DNA of 5,565 bases from Peptococcaceae bacterium UBA7185 (lineage in GTDB: Bacteria; Bacillota; Peptococcia; Peptococcales; Peptococcaceae). The stretch spans positions 1-5,565 of the forward strand of contig DKVF01000041.1 of assembly GCA_002491065.1 (NCBI GenBank). The letters are read 5' to 3'. The notes beneath the pieces were generated by a model. It was not told the DNA's origin and did no database searches. It saw nothing but the letters and a program-made list of their open reading frames with translations. The stretch's first letter is position 1, and every line of letters begins with the position of its first letter. A program made the position numbers and the translations under genes. Positions 1 through 5,299 of the stretch are shown here, one piece after another.

Positions 1-14
1 ATTATAAAAATATA

Positions 15-43
15 TTGACATATATAGATATAGTATGTATAAT
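15..43 (+). promoter_or_regulatory. Upstream veg promoter (P1), perfect sigma-A consensus
   Basis: The -35 TTGACA (15-20) and -10 TATAAT (38-43) are separated by exactly 17 bp, so this is a full match to the housekeeping sigma consensus. The flanks are extremely AT-rich. Transcription is expected to start near 50, just before the -35 of the second promoter, so both promoters would feed veg. Confidence 0.85.
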
Positions 44-57
44 TATATATTTTATGC

Positions 58-86
58 TTGACAAAATCCTATTTGTCCGCTATAAT
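58..86 (+). promoter_or_regulatory. Downstream veg promoter (P2), perfect sigma-A consensus
   Basis: The -35 TTGACA (58-63) and -10 TATAAT (81-86) are again separated by 17 bp. The expected start is near 93, giving a leader of about 40 nt before the veg start codon. It lies exactly 43 bp downstream of P1, about four helical turns. The Bacillus subtilis veg gene is likewise known for very strong promoters. Confidence 0.9.
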
Positions 87-133
87 ATAAAACAAAAGCA
101 GAGTGAATTATATTTTTGAAGAGGGTGATACAC

Positions 134-409
134 TTGTCAGGCAAAAAGAAAGTTTCCAAAGTACAGGAGGCCTTGTCTCAGTTTGTAGGCAGTGATGTAA
201 AGCTGAAAGCGAATAGCGGTCGGCGTCGGTATATCGAGCGCTCTGGTGTTTTGGAGGGTACATACTCTAATCTGTTTGTGGTACGAGTGGAAGAACAATC
301 GGTAGAGCGAAAAATGTCGTTTAGTTATGTGGACTTATTGACAGGAAATGTCGTATTAATTGTAAATCGGGATGGAAAAGATTATCGTCTGGTTGTAAAC
401 CAGAATTAG
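134..409 (+). CDS. veg: Veg family protein
   Basis: The predicted product is 91 aa, about the usual size of Veg proteins (roughly 85-90 aa). The family hallmark is a basic stretch at residues 23-40 (KLKANSGRRRYIERSGVL), followed by a beta-rich segment with SFSYVDLLT (62-70). Veg is a small cytosolic protein of Bacillota. In B. subtilis it is linked to biofilm gene expression and spore outgrowth, and its biochemical role is not settled. I chose TTG at 134 because GAGGGTGAT (121-129) lies just upstream as a ribosome binding site. The in-frame TTG at 116 would put that site inside the gene, and GTG at 125 has no site before it. The C-terminus (RDGKDYRLVVNQN) is a little longer than in B. subtilis. 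The gene is monocistronic: two strong promoters before it and a terminator 11 bp after it. Confidence 0.93.
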   Translation: MSGKKKVSKVQEALSQFVGSDVKLKANSGRRRYIERSGVLEGTYSNLFVVRVEEQSVERKMSFSYVDLLTGNVVLIVNRDGKDYRLVVNQN

Positions 410-420
410 AGCAGCAAGAG

Positions 421-453
421 TCGTCACGCGAAATGAACGCGTGGCGATTTTTT
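421..453 (+). terminator. Intrinsic terminator of veg
   Basis: A 10-bp stem (421-430 with 438-447, one G-T wobble) with a 7-nt loop is followed directly by six T residues (448-453). It starts 11 bp after the veg stop codon and insulates the next gene from the strong veg promoters. Confidence 0.9.
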
Positions 454-577
454 GTATAGAGAAAACCCTGACATATGATATGGTGGAAACCATTCGCGGC
501 ACAGTGAAGAAAATAGCAGCTGCAATAATAAAAGTGGATAAATTTTATAGTTCTACACATGTTAATGTATAAAAGTT

Positions 578-606
578 TTGATTTTGGAATGTTTTTTGGA
601 TATAAT
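578..606 (+). promoter_or_regulatory. Promoter of the AAA_14/DUF4143 ATPase gene
   Basis: The -35 TTGATT (578-583, 4/6) and perfect -10 TATAAT (601-606) have a 17-bp spacer. The expected start near 613 gives a leader of about 34 nt. The rest of the veg-ATPase spacer (454-577) shows no gene I can support. Confidence 0.7.
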
Positions 607-646
607 ATGATATAGAGAGGCATGTTATATAAAGGGGTGAATGCTT

Positions 647-1858
647 ATGACTGCACAGAGGCTGGAAAGAACCGAGTATCTTCAAAAACTGATAGCATTT
701 CGGGATAAACATATTATCAAAATCATAACAGGGATTCGGCGTTGTGGGAAATCTACGCTCATGGAAATTTTTCAGGATTATTTGAAAGCGAATCATGTGG
801 AGAAGGCTCAGATCCTGGCGGTCAATTTTGAGGATTTTGATTATCGGGAGCTGCGTGATGCAGAAAAACTTCATGCATATGTAAAAGGACACATGGCAAA
901 GGATAAAATGACATATCTGTTTCTGGACGAAATACAGCATGTGGAAAGCTGGCCGGATGTAATAGACAGTTTGTATTTGCGCAAAAACCTGGATATCTAC
1001 ATCACTGGTTCCAACGCATATCTGCTGTCCAGCGAAATTGCCACACTGATTTCCGGGCGTTATGTGGAAATCCGGATGCTGCCGCTGTCGTTTAAGGAAT
1101 ATGTCAAAGCCAGAGGCGGAGAGGATAATCTGGCCAGACGATACAGGGAATATATTGAATACAGCTCATTTCCGTACACGCTTGAACTGGCTGGACAGCC
1201 AAAAGAAATTCGTGATTATCTGGAAAGCATTTATCATACTATCGTGGTGAAAGATCTGGCTGTGCGCAAAAAAATTCCTGATGTGATGATGCTGGAAAGC
1301 GTGGCACGGTACCTGTTTGATAATATCGGGAATACGGTATCAACGAAAAAAATAGCCGATACCATGACGTCAGATGGCAGAAAAATTGATGTGCGAACCG
1401 TCGAAAAATATGTGGAGGCATTGACAGAATGCTTTATTTTTTATCAGGCAAAGCGCTACAATGTAAAGGGAAAGCAGTATCTGAAAACACTGGAAAAATA
1501 TTATGCAGTGGATGTCGGATTACGCTATATGCTGCTGGGCAGTAAAGCAATCGATGCGGGGCATATTCTGGAGAATGTGGTGTATCTGGAATTGCTTCGC
1601 CGCGGTTATGATGTGTATGTTGGCAAAGTGGATGAGCTGGAAGTGGATTTTGTAGCGATGGACGATCAGCGCGTCACATATTATCAGGTTGCTGCCACTG
1701 TGCGGGAAGAAAATACGCTGCAGCGGGAATTGAAGTCCTTGCAGAAAATTAATGACCATTATCAGAAACTGATTCTTACGTTGGATGAAGACCCGGAAGC
1801 CGATTATGAAGGAATACGCAGAGTCAATGTACTGGACTGGCTGATGGGATATGTCTGA
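647..1858 (+). CDS. AAA_14 / DUF4143 family ATP-binding protein
   Basis: The product is 403 aa, the usual length for this two-domain family. The N-terminal AAA_14 ATPase domain has a Walker A loop GIRRCGKST (29-37), Walker B YLFLDE (90-95), and a sensor-1-like ITGSNA (119-124). A middle helical region (about 190-270) probably forms a winged helix. The C-terminal DUF4143 domain has a nuclease-fold-like strand pattern, LEVDFVA (331-337) then YYQVA (345-349). There QVA stands where an active PD-(D/E)XK enzyme would have E-x-K, so nuclease activity is doubtful. These proteins are widespread accessory genes in gut Bacillota and Bacteroidota, and no precise function is established. ATG at 647 is preferred over 641 because AAAGGGGTGA (631-640) abuts 641 but is properly spaced from 647. 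The gene is a single unit with its own promoter. No plus-strand terminator is visible; an IS-like end begins 7 bp after the stop. Confidence 0.88.
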   Translation: MTAQRLERTEYLQKLIAFRDKHIIKIITGIRRCGKSTLMEIFQDYLKANHVEKAQILAVNFEDFDYRELRDAEKLHAYVKGHMAKDKMTYLFLDEIQHVESWPDVIDSLYLRKNLDIYITGSNAYLLSSEIATLISGRYVEIRMLPLSFKEYVKARGGEDNLARRYREYIEYSSFPYTLELAGQPKEIRDYLESIYHTIVVKDLAVRKKIPDVMMLESVARYLFDNIGNTVSTKKIADTMTSDGRKIDVRTVEKYVEALTECFIFYQAKRYNVKGKQYLKTLEKYYAVDVGLRYMLLGSKAIDAGHILENVVYLELLRRGYDVYVGKVDELEVDFVAMDDQRVTYYQVAATVREENTLQRELKSLQKINDHYQKLILTLDEDPEADYEGIRRVNVLDWLMGYV

Positions 1859-1865
1859 TTTTTAA

Positions 1866-1883
1866 GGGGCTGTTGCAAAATAG
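1866..1883. mobile_element. IS terminal-repeat-like sequence (solo end)
   Basis: The stretch GGGGCTGTTGCAAAATAG resembles the terminal inverted repeats of several IS families, whose ends often read GGxxCTGTTGCAAA (IS6-like and IS1182-like). It lies 7 bp past the ATPase stop codon. No matching opposite end (CTATTTTGCAACAG) occurs before the GntR gene, nor is there a transposase, so at most this is a truncated or solo end. The call rests on motif similarity alone. Confidence 0.35.
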
Positions 1884-1926
1884 ATTGAGAAATCATCTAT
1901 GGAGCGATAGCTCCAAATTTATGCCC

Positions 1927-1951
1927 AAAAAAGGGACTGTAAAAAAGTCCC
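1927..1951 (-). terminator. Orphan leftward terminator hairpin
   Basis: Read on the minus strand, GGGACT/AGTCCC (1946-1951 with 1933-1938) forms a 6-bp stem with a 7-nt loop and is followed by six U residues (complement of A1927-A1932). No minus-strand gene lies to its right, so it may be the leftover end of a lost gene such as a transposase. On the plus strand it lacks an adjacent T-run, so it is a poor terminator for the ATPase gene. Confidence 0.5.
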
Positions 1952-2114
1952 ATACTTATTGTTTTTCGTATATCAAAAAAATACAGGAAGAAACAAAGCA
2001 ATGACGCATAAGAAAAATCAAAAATCCGGCAGACCTTTTTGCGGAGCATTCACTTGATTTTATACGCTAGTATTTCGGTATCGGCTTTGCTGAAAACGCA
2101 GCTCTCCATAGACT

Positions 2115-2167
2115 AAAAAATATTTTTTAACATTTTGCTTGACAAATAGAGGTAATTGTTATATTGT
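2115..2167 (+). promoter_or_regulatory. GntR-ABC operon promoter with UP element
   Basis: The -35 TTGACA (2139-2144, perfect) lies 17 bp from a -10 TATTGT (2162-2167, 4/6). A weaker alternative -10 is TATATT at 2160-2165 with a 15-bp spacer. Upstream, A6-TA-T6 (2115-2128) sits at about -60 to -46 and fits the distal UP-element pattern AAAWWTWTTTT. That pattern is known to bind the C-terminal domain of the RNA polymerase alpha subunit. The left arm of the operator covers the -10. Confidence 0.75.
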
Positions 2168-2193
2168 ATTAGTGTAGTAGTACAATATAACAA
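2156..2193. promoter_or_regulatory. Inverted-repeat operator, probable site for the GntR repressor
   Basis: A perfect 13-bp inverted repeat, TTGTTATATTGTA (2156-2168) and TACAATATAACAA (2181-2193), has a 12-bp spacer. It covers the -10 and the expected start region (near 2174), where a bound dimer would block transcription. The inner ATTGTA-N12-TACAAT resembles the TGTA...TACA half-site layout reported for YtrA-type GntR regulators. Autoregulation by the next gene is an inference from position and symmetry. Confidence 0.8.
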
Positions 2194-2208
2194 AAAGAGG
2201 TGTTTCGC

Positions 2209-2595
2209 ATGGAATTTGAGGCCAATACACCGATTTATTTGCAACTGATCGATATGATCAAGCTACAAATAGTGTCGGGGCGACTAAAATCCGGTGATAA
2301 GCTACCGTCGGTGCGGGATTTGGCTGTAGAGTATGGCGTCAATCCCAATACGATGCAGAAAGCGTTGAGCCAATTAGAGTGGGAGAAGTTGGTGTATACG
2401 GTGCGTACCACCGGCCGATATGTGACGGAAGATACGGAGCTCATCGGGAAGCTGCGCAAAGAATTGGCAGATATGCGCATCAGCGAGCTGTTTGAAAAAT
2501 TGCAGCAGTTGGGTTATGGGAAAAGAGAAATAAAAGAATTGTTAGACAGTTATTTTGAGGAGTTGGTTGAAGATGGCAGCATTAGTGGAGTTTGA
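2209..2595 (+). CDS. GntR family (YtrA subfamily) transcriptional repressor
   Basis: The product is 128 aa, typical for the short YtrA subfamily. The N-terminal winged helix-turn-helix starts with the signature TPIYLQLIDMIK (7-18). It continues with SGDKLPSVRDLA (28-39), the recognition helix region VNPNTMQKAL (44-53), and the wing TTGRYV (67-72). The C-terminal part (about 78-120) is a short charged helical dimerisation segment, not a ligand domain as in FadR/HutC types. ATG at 2209 is chosen because AGAGGTG (2196-2202) is well spaced before it; the upstream in-frame GTG at 2200 overlaps that site. The 3' end overlaps the ABC ATPase gene by 23 bp, so the two are likely coupled. YtrA-type repressors typically control an adjacent ABC exporter and respond to cell-envelope-active compounds. 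The inducer here cannot be read from sequence. Confidence 0.93.
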   Translation: MEFEANTPIYLQLIDMIKLQIVSGRLKSGDKLPSVRDLAVEYGVNPNTMQKALSQLEWEKLVYTVRTTGRYVTEDTELIGKLRKELADMRISELFEKLQQLGYGKREIKELLDSYFEELVEDGSISGV

Positions 2596-3271
2596 ACTTG
2601 TGACGAAAAACTATGGAAGCAAAAAAGTGCTGGATGATGTGAGCTTTACCATAGAGCCGGGGAAGATTTATGGCTTGCTGGGACCCAATGGCAGCGGAAA
2701 ATCTACAACGATTAAAATTATAAATGATTTGCTGCAGCCCACATCAGGGGCGGTGCGTATAGAGGGGCAGGCGCCCGGTGTTGCCAGCAAAAAAATAATT
2801 TCTTATCTGCCCGACCGCAATTATCTTAGTGATTGGATGAAGGTAGAAGATGCGTTCAAGCTGTTTGAGGATTTTTATGCTGATTTTGACCGCAAACGGG
2901 CGGAAGATATGCTGCAAAGCCTGAATATTGAAAAGACAGCGCGATTGAAAACCTTATCCAAGGGGACATTGGAGAAGGTACAGTTGGTGCTGATTATGGC
3001 GCGGCGTGCAAAGCTGTACGTGCTGGATGAACCCATTGCCGGTGTGGATCCGGCTGCACGGGATTATATCCTGCAGACGATTCTTAAAAATTATGCAGAG
3101 GACAGCTCTATTTTGATTTCTACGCATTTGATTACAGATATTGAAAAAGTATTGGATGAAGTGTTGTTTCTACAAAATGGCAGAATCGTGCTGCAGGGTG
3201 CGGTAGATGATATTCGAGCTGAATATGGCAAATCCATTGACAGTTTGTTTCGGGAGGTATTCAAATGCTAG
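2573..3271 (+). CDS. ABC transporter ATP-binding protein (YtrB-like)
   Basis: The product is 232 aa, a single nucleotide-binding domain that drives transport by the membrane partner encoded next. Visible motifs are Walker A GPNGSGKS (37-44), Walker B LYVLDE (148-153) with D-loop GVDP (157-160), and H-loop histidine 185 (STH). The signature reads LSKGT (128-132) instead of LSGGQ. The Q-loop region reads YLPDRNYL (78-85), with Asp81 where many ABC ATPases have Gln. Both variants occur, to my knowledge, in the ATPases paired with YtrA-type regulators, so they look like family traits and not damage. ATG at 2573 follows GAGGAG (2557-2562) and starts inside the regulator gene. The upstream in-frame start at 2555 precedes that site and is unlikely. 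The stop overlaps the permease start (ATGCTAG). The substrate is unknown; export is inferred. Confidence 0.94.
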   Translation: MAALVEFELVTKNYGSKKVLDDVSFTIEPGKIYGLLGPNGSGKSTTIKIINDLLQPTSGAVRIEGQAPGVASKKIISYLPDRNYLSDWMKVEDAFKLFEDFYADFDRKRAEDMLQSLNIEKTARLKTLSKGTLEKVQLVLIMARRAKLYVLDEPIAGVDPAARDYILQTILKNYAEDSSILISTHLITDIEKVLDEVLFLQNGRIVLQGAVDDIRAEYGKSIDSLFREVFKC

Positions 3272-4104
3272 GAAAATTATTGAAATACGAGATGAAAGCA
3301 TCGGCACGTACATTATTGCCGTTATATATCGGGACATTGTTGGTGGCGGCTGTGTGCAGCTTTACGCTGACCAGTTGGATTCATGCGAATACAGGGGTAT
3401 TGGAAAGTGTAGCAACAAATGAGGCACATGCTGAGATCTTCAGGGGCTTTGTGTTTTTATTGTTTTTCTGTTTATGTGTGGCGATTGTGGTTTTGACGGC
3501 AATGATTGTCATCCAGCGGTTCAATAAGAGTCTGATTGGGGACGAAGGGTATTTGATGTTTACGCTGCCGGTTACCCATGTGCAGCTGTTGAGCAGCAAG
3601 CTGTTGGCTGGGATTTTGTGGATTTTGCTGGGCACCGTTGTAATGGGCTTGTCTGCGGTGATTATCGGAGCGCCCAGTGTGTTGCTAAATATTAATTGGC
3701 TGACGGTGGAATGGCAGGATGTTTGGCAGGCGATACAGTATATGTGGGCGGAATGGCAGCCTTTGGAATATATCATGTCGACTGGCTTGAGCGGCTTAAG
3801 CAATATGGTAGCCTTTGTATTACTGGTATACTTGAGTATCATGATCGCGCAAATGGAGCAGTTCAACAAACACCGTGTGGCGATTGCAGTAGTGTTGTTC
3901 TTTCTGTTAAATTGGGTATTTGGGTTGATTGAAACCATGCTTTTCCAGCTGATTGGGATTGATTTCATGCATACGATAACTTCCTACGATGTGCTGCATT
4001 TGTATAATGTGATGATGTGGAGCGATGTGGCCTTTACGGTGGTACAGTGCATTGTCTGCTTTGTTGCGACGGTATGGCTGATGAGAAAGAAACTGAATTT
4101 GTAG
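3265..4104 (+). CDS. ABC transporter permease, six predicted membrane segments
   Basis: The product is 279 aa and very hydrophobic. Membrane segments are predicted near residues 17-37, 61-83, 113-136, 176-195, 205-225 and 252-273, with no cleavable signal peptide. The N-terminus MLGKLLKYEMKA is the usual amphipathic start of ABC-2-like exporter subunits. The stretch RFNKSLIGDEGYLMFTLPV (85-103) is a conserved cytoplasmic coupling region of this family, and SSKLL (110-114) leads into the third segment. A tryptophan-rich loop lies between segments 3 and 4 (about 145-170). GGGAGGT (3252-3258) is the ribosome binding site, and the gene overlaps the ATPase by 7 bp. With one ATPase and one permease, the working transporter is probably a 2+2 dimer. 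The cargo is unknown; envelope-stress or peptide export is possible. Confidence 0.9.
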   Translation: MLGKLLKYEMKASARTLLPLYIGTLLVAAVCSFTLTSWIHANTGVLESVATNEAHAEIFRGFVFLLFFCLCVAIVVLTAMIVIQRFNKSLIGDEGYLMFTLPVTHVQLLSSKLLAGILWILLGTVVMGLSAVIIGAPSVLLNINWLTVEWQDVWQAIQYMWAEWQPLEYIMSTGLSGLSNMVAFVLLVYLSIMIAQMEQFNKHRVAIAVVLFFLLNWVFGLIETMLFQLIGIDFMHTITSYDVLHLYNVMMWSDVAFTVVQCIVCFVATVWLMRKKLNL

Positions 4105-4158
4105 TTGAACGGAACGATTAACGGAAAGATACAGCAAGAAAATTGTAATTTCCAAAAT

Positions 4159-4253
4159 ATACCTCATTTCTTTGCAGAATGTTTCCCGTGCCAGGCAGCA
4201 GAACGGCATTCGCCTGGCAGATGGGAGCAGGTTCATGGGAGTGAGGTATTTTT
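4159..4253 (+). terminator. Long imperfect hairpin with T-run after the ABC operon
   Basis: An outer helix of 13 pairs including three G-T wobbles (4159-4171 with 4237-4249) encloses symmetric 17- and 19-nt arms. An apical 8-bp perfect stem TGCCAGGC/GCCTGGCA (4189-4196 with 4212-4219) has a 15-nt loop. Five T residues follow the outer helix at once (T4249-4253, the first one paired). The position, 55 bp after the permease stop, fits an operon terminator. The size (about 90 nt) is unusually large, so it may instead be a small structured RNA or a short repetitive hairpin element. Overlapping short frames here are not credible genes. Confidence 0.6.
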
Positions 4254-4256
4254 GAT

Positions 4257-4277
4257 ATTGCGGGATTCCGCAATTTT
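4257..4277 (+). terminator. Second short hairpin, weak terminator
   Basis: A perfect 7-bp stem ATTGCGG/CCGCAAT (4257-4263 with 4268-4274) with a GATT tetraloop continues into TTT (4275-4277). It follows the long hairpin directly and could act as a backup terminator. The T-run is short, so termination would be weak alone. Confidence 0.5.
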
Positions 4278-4370
4278 AGATTACAGTGGAGAAAACGACA
4301 GGAAATGAACTTTTCCTCGTGCATTCCCGACAGAAATTAGAGAATGGAAAGCTTTTGTTACCGTTTCTTA

Positions 4371-4392
4371 AAATGTTTCACGTGAAACATTT
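4371..4392. other. parS: parS centromere-like site (ParB/Spo0J binding)
   Basis: The 16-bp core TGTTTCACGTGAAACA (4374-4389) is a perfect palindrome. It matches the parS consensus recognised by chromosomal ParB/Spo0J. The symmetry continues to 22 bp (AAA at 4371-4373 and TTT at 4390-4392). ParB loads here, spreads over nearby DNA and recruits condensin (SMC) for origin segregation. Chromosomal parS sites cluster around the replication origin, so the window is probably origin-proximal. The site is intergenic, with the ung -35 only 52 bp downstream. A near-palindromic TTTTCGCATGTGAAAA (4399-4414) lies next to it. Confidence 0.92.
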
Positions 4393-4444
4393 GCAATTTT
4401 TTCGCATGTGAAAACAGTGGAAACTTAAAAAATTTTTATTGTGG

Positions 4445-4473
4445 ATGACAGAGCTGAAAAATTGTGATATAGT
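4445..4473 (+). promoter_or_regulatory. Probable ung promoter
   Basis: The -35 ATGACA (4445-4450, 5/6) and -10 TATAGT (4468-4473, 5/6) have a 17-bp spacer. The expected start near 4480 gives a leader of about 50 nt. It lies within reach of ParB spreading from the parS site upstream. Confidence 0.6.
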
Positions 4474-4530
4474 TATTTCAAATTAAATGAAGGCTTACAA
4501 TTCATAAAGGGCAGTTACGGAGGGACGAAC

Positions 4531-5208
4531 ATGGCAGAGATTTTAAAAAATAATTGGGCAAACTATTTGAACGAAGAATTTGAAAAGGAATATTATAAAA
4601 AATTGCGTAAATTTCTGGCGGAGGAATACAGAACAAAAACAATTTATCCTGATATGTATGACATTTTCAATGCATTGCACTATACGGATTATCCTGATGT
4701 GAAGGTCGTGATTTTGGGACAGGACCCTTATCACGGTCCGCAGCAGGCCCATGGGTTGAGTTTTTCTGTACAGCCTGGTGTGGCAATACCGCCGTCTTTG
4801 CTCAATATTTACAAAGAACTGCAGGATGATTTGGGCTGCTATATCCCAAACAACGGATATTTGAAATCTTGGGCTGACCAGGGTGTTTTGCTGCTGAATA
4901 CTTCCCTTACAGTAATTGCTAACAGAGCCAATTCCCATCAGAAAATTGGCTGGGAAATATTTACCGACCGTGTTATTCAAGTGTTAAATGAGCGGGAGGA
5001 TCCGGTGATTTTCATCTTGTGGGGCGGAAACGCCCGCAGCAAGAAAAAATATATTGACACGTCACGGCATCATATCATTGAATCGGTGCATCCCAGCCCG
5101 TTGTCAGCGTACAATGGCTTTTTCGGGAGCAAACCTTTTAGCCGTGCCAACGCGCTGTTGGAGCAGATGGGAAAAACGCCCATTGACTGGCAGATTCCGA
5201 ATATTTAA
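4531..5208 (+). CDS. ung: Uracil-DNA glycosylase, family 1
   Basis: The product is 225 aa, full length for family-1 UNG. The enzyme cuts the N-glycosidic bond of uracil in DNA, the first step of base excision repair of deaminated cytosine or misincorporated dUMP. It acts in the cytosol and nucleoid. The catalytic water-activating loop GQDPYHG (63-69) carries Asp65. The uracil-binding strand LLLNTSLTV has Asn123. The minor-groove leucine loop HPSPLSAYNGFFG (187-199) has catalytic His187, and AIPPSLLNIYKEL (85-97) is the proline/serine-rich backbone-pinching loop. All key residues are present. ATG at 4531 follows GGAGGG (4519-4524) with 6-bp spacing, and the protein begins at the usual family position. 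It is a single-gene unit with its own promoter and a strong terminator. Confidence 0.97.
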   Translation: MAEILKNNWANYLNEEFEKEYYKKLRKFLAEEYRTKTIYPDMYDIFNALHYTDYPDVKVVILGQDPYHGPQQAHGLSFSVQPGVAIPPSLLNIYKELQDDLGCYIPNNGYLKSWADQGVLLLNTSLTVIANRANSHQKIGWEIFTDRVIQVLNEREDPVIFILWGGNARSKKKYIDTSRHHIIESVHPSPLSAYNGFFGSKPFSRANALLEQMGKTPIDWQIPNI

Positions 5209-5253
5209 AAAGAGAATGAAATTGGAAATGCAAAGATGAAGTAAGCATACAGC

Positions 5254-5299
5254 CCCATATCAGGTACACTCAAAATTGTGCCTGATATGGGACTGTTTT
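5254..5299 (+). terminator. Strong intrinsic terminator of ung
   Basis: A 15-bp stem (5254-5268 with 5277-5291, one G-T wobble) with an 8-nt loop is extended, after one C-A mismatch, by four more pairs (5249-5252 with 5293-5296). TTTTGTTT follows (5296-5303). The GC-rich base and T-run make this a convincing terminator 45 bp after the ung stop. Confidence 0.88.

Larger units (their letters stand above)
1859..2113. other. Non-coding spacer, possible decayed mobile-element remnant
   Basis: This stretch between the ATPase and the GntR operon holds no convincing gene on either strand; all frames are broken by stops within about 35 codons. It contains an IS-end-like sequence at its left edge, a small perfect hairpin (1900-1915, TGGAGC/GCTCCA), and a terminator-like hairpin pointing left. 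A 9-bp inverted pair, TCTATGGAG (1896-1904) and CTCCATAGA (2104-2112), bounds most of it. The pattern suggests the residue of an inserted element, but no transposase fragment can be recognised by eye. Confidence 0.35.

Noticed and set aside
480..566. Short frame of 28 codons starting MVETIRGTVKKIAAA between veg and the ATPase
   Set aside because: No ribosome binding site before its ATG, no promoter placed to serve it, and the composition gives no family clue. It was left as spacer.
2001..2057. Short frame MTHKKNQKSGRPFCGAFT with a weak AGGAAG upstream
   Set aside because: Only 18 codons, no recognisable domain, and the frames after it are broken. It could be a relic of an inserted element, but the sequence cannot show that.
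1866..2138. A complete MITE bounded by GCAAAAT (1875-1881) and ATTTTGC (2132-2138)
   Set aside because: Only 7 bp match, outer bases differ, and the right copy sits in the promoter spacer just before the -35. No target duplication is visible.
3381..3968. A 195-codon minus-strand frame inside the permease gene
   Set aside because: It is antisense to a clear membrane protein with its own ribosome binding site and family motifs. The frame has no ribosome binding site or domain and is a shadow.
4105..4324. Opposing 67- and 68-codon frames across the permease-ung spacer
   Set aside because: Both lack a ribosome binding site and overlap the long hairpin, whose inverted repeat accounts for openness on both strands. 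No protein family is recognisable.
4440..4448. Possible DnaA box TGTGGATGA, and another AGTGGATAA at 533-541
   Set aside because: Each has one mismatch to TGTGGATAA. About one such match is expected by chance in a window this size, and there is no cluster, so an origin is not supported.
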